Positions 9,661 through 17,346 of a stretch of DNA of 37,253 nt are shown in pieces. Position 1 is the first letter of the stretch. Every line of letters begins with the position of its first letter. The DNA lies in IMG/VR virus record IMGVR_UViG_3300033146_003056, positions 1 through 37,253 of that record, one strand, 5' to 3'. The position numbers were made by a program, and so were the translations under genes. The notes beneath the pieces are model-generated. The model was given only the letters and a program-made list of their open reading frames with translations, ran no database searches and had not been told where the DNA came from. The stretch comes from a virus.

Positions 9661-9749
9661 ACCTCCAAAGGATTTTCATATTAAAGTAGAGTTAAGAAAG
9701 TAGAGATTACAATTCGTTTTAAAAACTAACAAGAATCCGTTAAGGGAGG
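9661..9749 (+). promoter_or_regulatory. Sheath leader with CCTCC complementary to the ribosome binding site
   Basis: CCTCC at 9662-9666 can pair with GGAGG at 9745-9749, the Shine-Dalgarno sequence of the sheath gene. Downstream of it lies aaaggattttca. The tube leader (12222-12282) has the same order: CCTCCAAA, then aaaggatttca, then GGAGG before the ATG. This may act as a translational switch or a protein-binding RNA site; the pairing is computed by eye only. Confidence 0.4.
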
Positions 9750-9756
9750 AAGAATT

Positions 9757-11739
9757 ATGGCAAGTCCAATATCACCAGGTGTATATACTACAATCACTGA
9801 CTTAAGCTCTTATGTAGGAGCTGTACCAAGTACTATCGGTTTAATTTGTGGCATTACCAAAAAAGGTGAAGATAACGTTTTAAAATTTATAGGTGGCAGA
9901 TCTGAACTAATTTCTGAATTTGGTGAACCAAATATTAATGAATATGGAAAGAGTTACGGTCAAGGTATGTATTGTGCATATAATTATCTTGGAGAATCAG
10001 GTTCTTTATTCTTCATTAGATGTATGCCAGACGATGCATCATTTTCTAATATTAAAATAAATGTTGATTTAGCAGATACAGATTCTACTGCTACGGTATC
10101 ATTAGATTATATCCAATCAAGTAATATTAATTCTAAATTAGAAATTAGAACAGCATTAGCATCAACAGGAACTACATTTCCATTATGTGTTTTATATCCA
10201 ATAGGTCGTGGTGAGTATTATAATGGGTTGAGTGTTAGATTAATAGCTCATGCTAATCCAATGTTAAACGGCATTTATGTATTAGATATATATGAAAACC
10301 AATTAGATGGTAGTGAAGTTATTGTAGAATCATTTGAAGTTTCATTTGATCCTTCAGTTAGGGATAGTACTGGTGATTCTATTTGGATTCAGTATGTACT
10401 TAATAATTATTCAAGTATGTTAAGATGTGAAATGACTACTGATGGAAATGAAATTTTTTCAAGTGGATACAATACATTAATTAAAATATATGATAAAGAA
10501 ATTGGTGCTGTAACAGTAGAAAAAAGTTCAAGTGCCGCAACTTTAACAGATATTAAACAAGATTTTAGTGATTGGTCTTCTGCTTCATTTCCTTTTACTT
10601 ATTGTGTTGAAGCTACTGATCAGCGTGGTAATAAATTAAAAGGTTGGTTAGGTTCTATTAATGGGGATGATGATTCTATAGAAATATATAATGATAGAGT
10701 ATTAAATGGTTCTCAAAATTGGATTGGTGATGTATCATTATTTGATGAAGTTGGAGAAGTTACTTATGTTATTAAAAAAGCATTTACATCAGTTGCATCA
10801 GCATTTATAAATTCAGAACCATTTCCTTTAAAGAAAGGTAGTGATGGTTCATTATTAACACCAAGTGGAGAATTTAATACAGTTACTGCTACTCAACTAT
10901 TGTCTCAAGGTTACCTTGGACAACTAACCAGTGTTGAAGATGGTACTGGTTCAGTTGATGATTTACTTGACCAAGAGAATATTTATTATTCAATAGTATT
11001 TGATTGTGGTTATCCATCAGACGTTAAAACAAGTATCTCAACATTAGTACAAACCAGACGTGACTGTGTAGCAATTATGGATAATGGAGATAACTCTTCA
11101 TTTACAAATTCTCTTGCTTCACGTAATAATACTCATGTTTTTAATAATTACTTTTGTGCATTATATGAAGAATATAATAAAGTATATGATTCATTTACTG
11201 GTCAAGATATTTGGGTATCACCTGTATATCACATGTCATATCTATTACCAAGAAATGATAATGTAGCTGAAATTTGGTTTGCTGCAGCTGGTTTTAATAG
11301 AGCAGCTATTGATACTATTAAAGAACTTAGATTTAATCCAAGATTAGGTCAAAGAGATCAAATGTATTTAAAACAATTAAATCCAATTGTTAAATTCAAT
11401 CCTGGATATGTTAACTGGGGACAATTAACTACACAAGCAAAACCAAGTGCACTTCAAGACTTGAATATTGTAAGACTTGTTCTTTATTGTAAACGTGCAT
11501 TAGAACAATATTGTAGATATTTTATTTTTGAACAAAATGATGCTATCACTTGGGGTCAGGTATCAGGTGGAATAGTACAATTTTTGGATGATATTCAAAA
11601 AAGAAGAGGTCTTTATAGTTTCAATGTTGAGGTTGGTGCTACTGCATATGAAATTAAAACTAAAACTTTTCATGTTAATATTACTTTAGAACCTACTAGA
11701 GTTGCAGAAAAAATTAGTTTAAATTTCTTCATTAAATAA
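9757..11739 (+). CDS. Tail sheath protein (T4 gp18-like)
   Basis: This 660-residue protein forms the contractile outer sheath. The N-terminus MASPISPGVYTTITDLSSYV is the typical sheath start that reaches toward neighbouring subunits. The C-terminal third holds the most conserved sheath region: VSPVYHMSYLLPRNDNVAEI, AAAGFNRAAI, FNPRLGQRDQMYLKQLNPI and the closing domain FHVNITLEPTRVAEKISLNF. The length matches T4 gp18 (659 residues). GGGAGGA at 9744-9750 is a strong ribosome binding site, as expected for a high-copy virion protein. The gene ends just before a strong terminator, and the tube gene follows after one small gene, the usual sheath-tube order. Confidence 0.95.
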   Translation: MASPISPGVYTTITDLSSYVGAVPSTIGLICGITKKGEDNVLKFIGGRSELISEFGEPNINEYGKSYGQGMYCAYNYLGESGSLFFIRCMPDDASFSNIKINVDLADTDSTATVSLDYIQSSNINSKLEIRTALASTGTTFPLCVLYPIGRGEYYNGLSVRLIAHANPMLNGIYVLDIYENQLDGSEVIVESFEVSFDPSVRDSTGDSIWIQYVLNNYSSMLRCEMTTDGNEIFSSGYNTLIKIYDKEIGAVTVEKSSSAATLTDIKQDFSDWSSASFPFTYCVEATDQRGNKLKGWLGSINGDDDSIEIYNDRVLNGSQNWIGDVSLFDEVGEVTYVIKKAFTSVASAFINSEPFPLKKGSDGSLLTPSGEFNTVTATQLLSQGYLGQLTSVEDGTGSVDDLLDQENIYYSIVFDCGYPSDVKTSISTLVQTRRDCVAIMDNGDNSSFTNSLASRNNTHVFNNYFCALYEEYNKVYDSFTGQDIWVSPVYHMSYLLPRNDNVAEIWFAAAGFNRAAIDTIKELRFNPRLGQRDQMYLKQLNPIVKFNPGYVNWGQLTTQAKPSALQDLNIVRLVLYCKRALEQYCRYFIFEQNDAITWGQVSGGIVQFLDDIQKRRGLYSFNVEVGATAYEIKTKTFHVNITLEPTRVAEKISLNFFIK

Positions 11740-11744
11740 TTAAC

Positions 11745-11789
11745 AAACAGGGAATAGAGTATGTTAAAGTATTCTTTTCCCTGTTTTTT
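11745..11789 (+). terminator. Terminator after the sheath gene
   Basis: The stem aaacagggaa (11745-11754) pairs with ttccctgttt (11777-11786), followed by a T run to 11789. The loop region can form a further small gaata/tattc stem. It lies 6 bases after the sheath stop codon. Confidence 0.85.
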
Positions 11790-11825
11790 CCGTATACAAT
11801 CTAATATAGTATTTTAATAAGAACA
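11790..11825 (+). promoter_or_regulatory. CCGTATA/AGAACA element, copy B
   Basis: CCGTATA at 11790-11796 abuts the terminator T run and AGAACA lies at 11820-11825, 30 bases from the start of the first motif. An inverted repeat, catac-agta-gtatg (about 11836-11849), follows in the leader of the small gene at 11882. Confidence 0.5.
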
Positions 11826-11881
11826 TATATTAAATCATACAGTAGTATGGGCAATTAATTAATTAATTTTAGGAGGAAGTT

Positions 11882-12079
11882 ATGAGTTTAATAGAATATG
11901 ATGAATCAGTAGAAAGTTTGAAAGAAGCATTTAATTCATTTACAGAATTAGCAGAAGGTGGTAAAGATGGAAGAGGAAGTAAAACTAAAGCTCTACAAGC
12001 TAGAAAACTTAGCATGTTATTAGGAAATCAATTAAAAGATTTCAGATCTCTTTCTATTTCAAATGATAAAGCAAAATAG
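11882..12079 (+). CDS. Small Lys/Arg-rich protein, possibly histone H1-like
   Basis: The product has 65 residues, with AGGAGGAAG directly before the ATG. An acidic N-terminal helix (~1-26) is followed by GGKDGRGSKTKALQARKLSM, a Gly/Lys/Arg turn and basic helix, and then LLGNQLKDFRSLS. The arrangement of a short flexible basic segment followed by an ARK-type helix resembles small Hc1/H1-like proteins in phages and Bacteroidetes, which bind DNA. The gene has its own hairpins on both sides and lies between sheath and tube, so a tail-related role is equally possible. Real gene: likely; function: weak. Confidence 0.6.
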   Translation: MSLIEYDESVESLKEAFNSFTELAEGGKDGRGSKTKALQARKLSMLLGNQLKDFRSLSISNDKAK

Positions 12080-12087
12080 TAATATTA

Positions 12088-12125
12088 AACTTCCTATTTA
12101 TATTTAATTATATAGATAGGAAGTT
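12088..12125 (+). terminator. Hairpin after the small basic gene, weak terminator
   Basis: A perfect 10-bp stem, aacttcctat (12088-12097) with ataggaagtt (12116-12125), has an 18-base AT-rich loop. It lacks a T run, so it may instead be an RNA-stability or processing hairpin. Like the two upstream terminators, it is followed by the CCGTATA element. Confidence 0.5.
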
Positions 12126-12129
12126 AGTT

Positions 12130-12162
12130 CCGTATATACTAGTTACCATTTTATTTAGAACA
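12130..12162 (+). promoter_or_regulatory. CCGTATA/AGAACA element, copy C
   Basis: CCGTATA at 12130-12136 and AGAACA at 12157-12162 are 27 bases apart start to start, 4 bases after the preceding hairpin. It is followed by a long leader (about 127 bases) to the tube ATG at 12290. Confidence 0.5.
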
Positions 12163-12221
12163 AAATATAAAGAAATACAATATTCGGGATCATATTTTGA
12201 AGTTTAAAAGAATAAGAGAAT

Positions 12222-12282
12222 CCCTCCAAATGATCCAAAAAAAGGATTTCAATCTACTTAAAAGAAAAACTATTGTGGAGGA
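12222..12282 (+). promoter_or_regulatory. Tube leader with CCTCC complementary to the ribosome binding site
   Basis: CCCTCC at 12222-12227 can pair with GGAGG at 12277-12281, the ribosome binding site of the tube gene. The intervening aaaaggatttcaat matches the aaaggattttca of the sheath leader. Its occurrence in both leaders argues against chance, though the mechanism is unknown. Confidence 0.4.
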
Positions 12283-12289
12283 ATAAATT

Positions 12290-13024
12290 ATGGCTTTAAG
12301 AAACGCTTTTATAGCAACTAAAGATAACTTGTTATCAAGACGTTGGGGTGGACACAGTGTTGGAGTTGCTGATCCATATATAACGGGATATCATTTTATA
12401 TGGTTTGAACAAATTCCAAGTGGTTTACTATCAACAATAAATCAACCAATGGACCCTGTTACTGATGCAATGACAGCAGATGATATTCAAAAAGTTTTAG
12501 CTGCTACTTGTACAGGAGTAACACCTCCTGGTGGAACATTAAATAAAATTGAGTTCACAGGACTTGGTGGAGTTAAATGGGCAGTACCTGGAAATTTAGA
12601 TTATGGTAATTCAGTATCTGTAAAATTTACTGAAATGCAAGGATTACCTATTACTACAATTATGCATAAATGGGTAAAATCTATTAGAGATTATAGAACA
12701 GGTGCTACACAAACTTTAGATGACAAAGTTGGAAAACCTGGTTATAGTAAAGCTGATTATTCAGCATTAATGTACTATTGGACAACAGCACCAGATGCAA
12801 AAACAATTGAATATTTTGCATGTTATGATGGAGTATTTCCAACTAAAGACCCTGCTGATTTACATGCAAGTGATATTGAAAGTATCGGTAAGTTAGATAT
12901 TGAAATAGAATTTAATGTTGATTATGTGTGGCATGAACAATGGGTTTACAATAATTGTAAGAAATTTTCTGAGGCTGTTCAAGGTAGTGTTGCTAAAATT
13001 GACGGTTATGGAAATAAAAATTAA
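12290..13024 (+). CDS. Tail tube protein (gp19-like)
   Basis: This 244-residue protein forms the inner tube through which DNA passes. Supporting segments are VSVKFTEMQGLPITTIMHKW and KSIRDYRTGATQTL, the tube region where a beta strand leads into a helix and loop, and the C-terminal strands KLDIEIEFNVDYVWHE. It is longer than T4 gp19 (163 residues), as is common in large phages. A strong GGAGG precedes the ATG by 8 bases. It follows the sheath gene with one small gene between, and a shared leader motif suggests coordinated expression with the sheath. Confidence 0.8.
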   Translation: MALRNAFIATKDNLLSRRWGGHSVGVADPYITGYHFIWFEQIPSGLLSTINQPMDPVTDAMTADDIQKVLAATCTGVTPPGGTLNKIEFTGLGGVKWAVPGNLDYGNSVSVKFTEMQGLPITTIMHKWVKSIRDYRTGATQTLDDKVGKPGYSKADYSALMYYWTTAPDAKTIEYFACYDGVFPTKDPADLHASDIESIGKLDIEIEFNVDYVWHEQWVYNNCKKFSEAVQGSVAKIDGYGNKN

Positions 13025-13062
13025 ATAAAAATATATAAAAAATACAAACAGGGGGATTTATT

Positions 13063-13800
13063 ATGTTACATCCAGTACTTGAAAGTTTATTTCTATTAAA
13101 GGTAGCAAGAGGTTATGTTGCAGAATCAATTATGAATTCAGATATTGATGAAAAACAAGAGCTTATTAATTATATTCAAAACGAAGCTTCAGATTATGAA
13201 GTTATGCATCTTGTAACTCTTGGTGAAATGCCAGAAGAAAAATATGATAATGTTGCTGAACAAGCAGTATGGAATATTTTTAAAGAAAATGTAATTCTAA
13301 ATGCTGAAACTTTAAAAGAAGATATGTTTACAGAAGATATCATGACAATTATTTATGAAATGAATCCAGTATCTGAATTAGGTTATTCTTCTGCAGCTCC
13401 TATTCTTGAGTTTGCTAAAGCTAATGGAAGTTTATCTAATTTATCTGAGGATGAATCAGGTCTTGGTTTTGGTGCTAGTGGTGCTTATAATAGCAAATGG
13501 GATGCAGCTAAAGGTAATGCCAAAGGTAAATTTATTAAGAGTAAACAAAAAGCTATAGCAATTGCTAAACAAGCTAAAAAACAAGCTACAAAAGCAGGTA
13601 AAAATCTTAAATCTGATACAGGTGTAGGAACTTTAGCTGCCGGAGCTGTTGGTGTTGCTGGTATTTATGGTCTTTATAAATTAATCAAATATTGGAAAGC
13701 CAAAAGAGCTGCTGCTAAAAGTCCTGAAGCTCAAAAAGTTGCTGCTGCTAAATTAAAAGCTGCTGAATCTAAATTAAAAGCTAAAAAAGCTAAAGCATAA
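13063..13800 (+). CDS. Paralog 1: virion-associated protein with hydrophobic segment and Lys/Ala-rich tail
   Basis: The product has 245 residues; the ribosome binding site is CAGGGGG before the ATG at 13063. Residues ~1-125 form an acidic helical domain containing YIQNEASDYEVMHLVTLGEM. Residues ~145-190 are Lys/Ala-rich, residues ~193-213 (LAAGAVGVAGIYGLYKLI) could span or enter a membrane, and the C-terminus is again KA-rich and strongly basic. The next gene is a diverged copy with the same architecture. I infer a virion protein that may contact DNA or membrane during infection, but no family is recognised. Confidence 0.6.
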   Translation: MLHPVLESLFLLKVARGYVAESIMNSDIDEKQELINYIQNEASDYEVMHLVTLGEMPEEKYDNVAEQAVWNIFKENVILNAETLKEDMFTEDIMTIIYEMNPVSELGYSSAAPILEFAKANGSLSNLSEDESGLGFGASGAYNSKWDAAKGNAKGKFIKSKQKAIAIAKQAKKQATKAGKNLKSDTGVGTLAAGAVGVAGIYGLYKLIKYWKAKRAAAKSPEAQKVAAAKLKAAESKLKAKKAKA

Positions 13801-13820
13801 GATTAATTTCTAATATAAAA

Positions 13821-13862
13821 AAATAGTCGAACTCTTTTATTATGGGTTCGACTATTTTTTTT
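13821..13862 (+). terminator. Terminator between the two paralogs
   Basis: The 12-bp stem aaatagtcgaac (13821-13832) pairs with gttcgactattt (13846-13857, one mismatched or wobble end base), followed by a T run to 13862. It lies 20 bases after the stop of the first paralog and so limits read-through into the second. Confidence 0.85.
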
Positions 13863-13879
13863 CATAACAGCGAGGATTT

Positions 13880-14611
13880 ATGAATATAAATAATTCACTT
13901 TTATTTCTTAAAATTTGTAGAACCACTATATGTGAAATATACAATGAAAAAGAATTAAATTATTTTATTCAAAACGAAGCTTCAGATTATCAAATAATGA
14001 ATATAATAGTTAATGATATAATACCAAATGAAAAATATAATATCAAAAAAGAGAATCAATTATGGGAACAATTTCAAGATTTAGTTTATCAGAATAATAA
14101 TAATTTATATAAACTGATTGTTGAAATGGGTCCGATAGTTGAATATAATTTATCATCATCTAGAATAATATTAAATTATTTAAAAGAAGCTAGTGATCAA
14201 CAAGTATATGCTAATAGCTTATATGATAATATGAAAACAGCTATGAAGTCTGCTCGTTCAAATATTAAAAAAGGAGTAAAAGCTGCAAATGAGTTAGCTA
14301 ATGATACAGCTAAAAAAGCTGCAACTAACAAAATAGTAGTTGGTATGACTGCTGGAGCTGCTGCTGCAATGATAGCATTTGCTGCTGCTAAATTATATCA
14401 ACAATATTTAAGTAAAGCTGCTAAAGTATGTAAAGGCAGACCAGATAAGGTAGCATGCATGAAAGGATTTAAACAAAAAGCTTTAAAAATTAGAGTACAA
14501 AAGCTTCGTTCAGGTATAAGTACTTGTGGTAAATCTAAGAATCAATCAAATTGTCAAAAGAGTTTACAATCAAAAATTACTAAGTTACAAATGAAATTAG
14601 ATAAAATATAA
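13880..14611 (+). CDS. Paralog 2: virion-associated protein with hydrophobic segment and Cys-rich tail
   Basis: The product has 243 residues. FIQNEASDYQIMN matches YIQNEASDYEVMH of paralog 1, and at DNA level attcaaaacgaagcttcaga and following bases are identical. An Ala-rich hydrophobic segment (~149-176, GMTAGAAAAMIAFAAAKLY) takes the place of that in paralog 1. The C-terminus differs: it carries CKGRPDKVACMKGF and CGKSKNQSNCQKSL, two C-x(7-8)-C loops followed by basic helices. Start: ATG 13880 after GCGAGGA. The copies have diverged well beyond a recent duplication. Function unknown. Confidence 0.6.
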   Translation: MNINNSLLFLKICRTTICEIYNEKELNYFIQNEASDYQIMNIIVNDIIPNEKYNIKKENQLWEQFQDLVYQNNNNLYKLIVEMGPIVEYNLSSSRIILNYLKEASDQQVYANSLYDNMKTAMKSARSNIKKGVKAANELANDTAKKAATNKIVVGMTAGAAAAMIAFAAAKLYQQYLSKAAKVCKGRPDKVACMKGFKQKALKIRVQKLRSGISTCGKSKNQSNCQKSLQSKITKLQMKLDKI

Positions 14612-14658
14612 ACAGATAGAATTTTATTAATTAGATATGAATGAAAGGGAGATTTAAA

Positions 14659-15450
14659 ATGCCATTCACAGGATTTAACTTATCGTATCCGGAGTATGAG
14701 GTTATTACACCACATACTAAACTTACATTTAATGTAAGAAGTTTAAACGTTTCTGAAGAAGAAAAAATGAAAGGTAGTTTAGTTTCACCAAACAAAATTA
14801 CTGAGCATTTAAATAAATGTATATATGAAACTCTTGTTAAGAAACCAGAGGCAGTCAAAGATTTTGAAACATTTTTAAAATTATGTACATTAAAAGATAG
14901 AGATGCATTGTTATATGGTCTATATCATATTACTTATGAAGAAGTTAGAAATTATGATATAACATGTTCAACATGTAGTAAAACTTACCCTGTTACTATT
15001 CAAGCATCTGATACATTTAATTTTAATATGTTTCCTCATAAAGATATTTTAAAGAAACAATATAAAATTAAACTTCCTGTTTCAAAAGGAATAACTGCAG
15101 TAATTAGACAACCATCACTTTGGGATGAAATGATAGCTATTAAAAATCTTAGTAGCAGACCAGGGTCTTCAATAGAATTAATTACTGAAACTTTAATTAT
15201 TACTAGTTTTGAACAAGATATGGAAACTGATAAAAAACCTAAAGTATATAATGAAAGAGTTGATATACTTGATGCATATCTTACATTACCAGCAAGAGAT
15301 AAAAGAGTCATACACAAAACATATCAAGATGAGCTTGGTAAATATGGTGTTGATTTAAAAATGAAAACATTTTGTCCGCATTGCTCAGCGGAAGAGGATG
15401 TGGATATCGATTTGGTTTCTCAGTTCTTTCGCATGGTGTACTCAGCTTAA
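14659..15450 (+). CDS. Baseplate hub-associated protein, T4 gp26-like, with two CxxC pairs
   Basis: The ATG at 14659 is preferred over ATG 14641 because AAAGGGAG (14644-14651) is 7 bases upstream of it; this gives 263 residues starting MPFTGFNLSYPEYEV. The segment TLKDRDALLYGLYHITYEEV followed by ITCSTCSK, and a distant FCPHCSAEEDVDI near the end, match T4 gp26-type baseplate proteins that bind a zinc through two CxxC knuckles (residues ~103/106 and ~239/242). T4 gp26 is 208 residues. The gene overlaps the next small ORF by 53 bases in another frame, as is typical of tail assembly genes. Family call from pattern only. Confidence 0.55.
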   Translation: MPFTGFNLSYPEYEVITPHTKLTFNVRSLNVSEEEKMKGSLVSPNKITEHLNKCIYETLVKKPEAVKDFETFLKLCTLKDRDALLYGLYHITYEEVRNYDITCSTCSKTYPVTIQASDTFNFNMFPHKDILKKQYKIKLPVSKGITAVIRQPSLWDEMIAIKNLSSRPGSSIELITETLIITSFEQDMETDKKPKVYNERVDILDAYLTLPARDKRVIHKTYQDELGKYGVDLKMKTFCPHCSAEEDVDIDLVSQFFRMVYSA

Positions 15451-15628
15451 TATAATAGATGAATATAAAAAAATGCTCAGCGATTCTATATTTGCATGTA
15501 TTGAAATGTTACACCAAAATTATATTGATATAATGCATATGCCTGTCAAACGATTTAATGATCTTTTAAAATGGAAAGCTGATATAGAAGATCAAAGAAT
15601 AAAAATGATAGAGGAGGGTAGAAAATAA
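15398..15628 (+). CDS. Small ORF overlapping the gp26-like gene, possibly its frameshift extension
   Basis: If it starts at ATG 15398 the product has 76 residues; GGAAGAGG abuts that ATG, which is close but usable. ATG 15473 has no ribosome binding site. The frame is +1 relative to the gp26-like gene and overlaps its last 53 bases. The helical end IDIMHMPVKRFNDLLKWKAD with IEDQRIKMIEEGR looks like the short C-terminal extensions of tail assembly chaperones. It is either a translationally coupled small assembly protein or the extension made by +1 (or -2) frameshifting near ttctttcgc (15423-15431). Its stop overlaps the next start as TAATG. Confidence 0.5.
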   Translation: MWISIWFLSSFAWCTQLNIIDEYKKMLSDSIFACIEMLHQNYIDIMHMPVKRFNDLLKWKADIEDQRIKMIEEGRK

Positions 15629-16053
15629 TGGCTACTATGTTAGAAAAATTCAAAAAAAATATAGTAGGTTCTAAATCTAGAATTACTGATTATCTACCAA
15701 TAGTATCTTCTGCAGGAGATTTTTCTAGAGTAAGTAATATACAAGCTATATTAAATTCTTGGAATAATATATTATTAACTCAAACTAGAACATATATAGA
15801 AAATCCTGAATATGGTAGTGATCTTTATAAATATGTTTTTGAACCTGCTGATGATGATACTGCTGAAAGTATTAAAGAGGAAATACAATATAGATTAATG
15901 CTTTATGATGATAGGGCATTACTTAAAAATATTGTTGTATCATTTATGAATGATGGTCATGGTTTTATTGTTGATATTGATCTAGAATATGAAGGTGATA
16001 CAGATACATTAACAATTGATTATAGTCAAAATATGTTAAAATTTGAAGCTTAG
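15628..16053 (+). CDS. Baseplate wedge protein, gp25-like
   Basis: The product has 141 residues and matches the gp25/GPW family: an N-terminal helix, ILLTQTRTYIENPEYGSDLY, and KYVFEPADDDTAESIKEEI, the position of the family EPR-type motif, then strands KNIVVSFMNDGHGFIVDIDL. T4 gp25 (132 residues) is part of the inner wedge that joins the baseplate to the first sheath ring. The start codon overlaps the upstream stop (TAATG), with GAGGAGGG before it. A strong terminator follows. Confidence 0.88.
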   Translation: MATMLEKFKKNIVGSKSRITDYLPIVSSAGDFSRVSNIQAILNSWNNILLTQTRTYIENPEYGSDLYKYVFEPADDDTAESIKEEIQYRLMLYDDRALLKNIVVSFMNDGHGFIVDIDLEYEGDTDTLTIDYSQNMLKFEA

Positions 16054-16062
16054 AAACAAACT

Positions 16063-16100
16063 AAAAGTGGTTCATGGTATATACTAAGAACCACTTTTTT
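16063..16100 (+). terminator. Terminator after the gp25-like gene
   Basis: The 11-bp stem aaaagtggttc (16063-16073) pairs with gaaccactttt (16088-16098) with a 14-base loop and a T run ending at 16100. It separates the gp26/gp25 group from the next genes. No CCGTATA element follows this one. Confidence 0.85.
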
Positions 16101-16179
16101 AGTAAAATATTTTAGAATAAAATCAATAGTTTAAAACCTTAATTAATTAAAACTTATTCTATAAACAATAGGAAAAAAC

Positions 16180-16689
16180 ATGAAACATAGGATTACTTTT
16201 GGAGTTTTAAAAACATACTCAGGAATATTAACTAAACATCATATAGGAAATGTTCAGTTAATTATTATTGAAATGTCAAAAAAATTCTTGATGTTAAATG
16301 TTATTGGACAAAATTTTAATGATCAACATGTTTGTCAAGTACTTTTAAAAGGACCTGCTGAGCATGCTAATAAATTTATAGATAAATTTGAAGAAGATGG
16401 TAGTTATATACCAATGGAAGAAATAATTTGTAATATACCAAATGAAAATGATGACCATTTTAAAGTTATATTAAAGAAAAAAGGAAAATATTTAAATTCA
16501 CATTATACATTTACATTATCTAAAGAAGCCAGTATTGGTAGTATTAAAATATATAATATGGATGGAAAATTTACTCCATTGTTAGTAGAAAAAATAGACA
16601 AAAAATCTCAAATTAGAATAAAAGCATTAAAAAAACAAACATTATCAAAACCTTTATTAACCAAATTTATGGCTTCTATAAAGAGGTAA
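16180..16689 (+). CDS. Unknown protein in the baseplate cluster
   Basis: The product has 169 residues, mixed beta/alpha in appearance, basic at both ends (KKKGKY near the centre, IRIKALKKQTLSKPLL near the end). No recognisable motif. AGGAAAAAAC precedes the ATG with modest spacing. The stop is separated from the next ATG by no bases, so the next gene is translationally coupled. Its place between gp25-like and gp6-like genes suggests a baseplate role. Confidence 0.55.
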   Translation: MKHRITFGVLKTYSGILTKHHIGNVQLIIIEMSKKFLMLNVIGQNFNDQHVCQVLLKGPAEHANKFIDKFEEDGSYIPMEEIICNIPNENDDHFKVILKKKGKYLNSHYTFTLSKEASIGSIKIYNMDGKFTPLLVEKIDKKSQIRIKALKKQTLSKPLLTKFMASIKR

Positions 16690-16692
16690 ATG

Positions 16693-17337
16693 ATGCAAAA
16701 TTGGGAGAGACTATACGAGTATATTCATGAGTACCAAGAGCTAGTCTTAGACTACTATAGTAAGCATGGTGTCGCTTTTTTGACAACTTATTGGAACATT
16801 AATAAGGATGCTACTGTTTGGGACAAAGAACAAATGTATGGTGGTTCTTATGAAAAAACAGGAAACTTATCTGGAATGAAATGGAATAAATATTTACTGC
16901 TTCCTGTGTATTTTTCTGAGGAAATTTCTACTGGTTTTGATGGATCAGAAATTGGTTTAGTTAAAGAACAAGAAACAAGTATAGTGTTCCCTTCTATTTA
17001 TGGTATAACCCCATATGCAAATGACATAGTTAAATTCGAGTCAGAATTCCTTCAATCAGAAAATGATACATATCCAATATTTAAAGTCACCGGAGTTGAA
17101 CCTTATCCGAATACAGAAAAGAGATATTGGAAATTAAGATGTAAAGTATATGAAAGCAAAGGAACAGAAAGTATAGAAGTAAAAACAGAAAATACATATG
17201 TTTTTGTTGATTATGATAAAAAGATTCATACAGTAGAGGAAGCAAAAACTTTAGCAAGAATGTTAGCTAAAGACGAGGAACTAAAAATTAATCTAACAGA
17301 CATGTGGAATGATAACGCAGGTCTAATAGAATCATAG
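16693..17337 (+). CDS. Putative baseplate wedge-associated protein
   Basis: The second of two adjacent ATGs (16693) is chosen because AAGAGG (16681-16686) is then 6 bases away instead of 3. The product has 214 residues. The N-terminal helix is followed by DKEQMYGGSYEKTGNLSGMK and WNKYLLLPVYFSEEISTGFD, then SSIYGITPYAND-like and Gly/Pro strands: a pattern I associate with a conserved structural protein placed next to gp6 in large myophages. It sits in the slot between gp25-like and gp6-like genes where T4-type wedge components (gp53) would fit, but I cannot show gp53 homology. Stop and next start are 9 bases apart. Confidence 0.55.
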   Translation: MQNWERLYEYIHEYQELVLDYYSKHGVAFLTTYWNINKDATVWDKEQMYGGSYEKTGNLSGMKWNKYLLLPVYFSEEISTGFDGSEIGLVKEQETSIVFPSIYGITPYANDIVKFESEFLQSENDTYPIFKVTGVEPYPNTEKRYWKLRCKVYESKGTESIEVKTENTYVFVDYDKKIHTVEEAKTLARMLAKDEELKINLTDMWNDNAGLIES

Positions 17338-17346
17338 AGGTAACAT

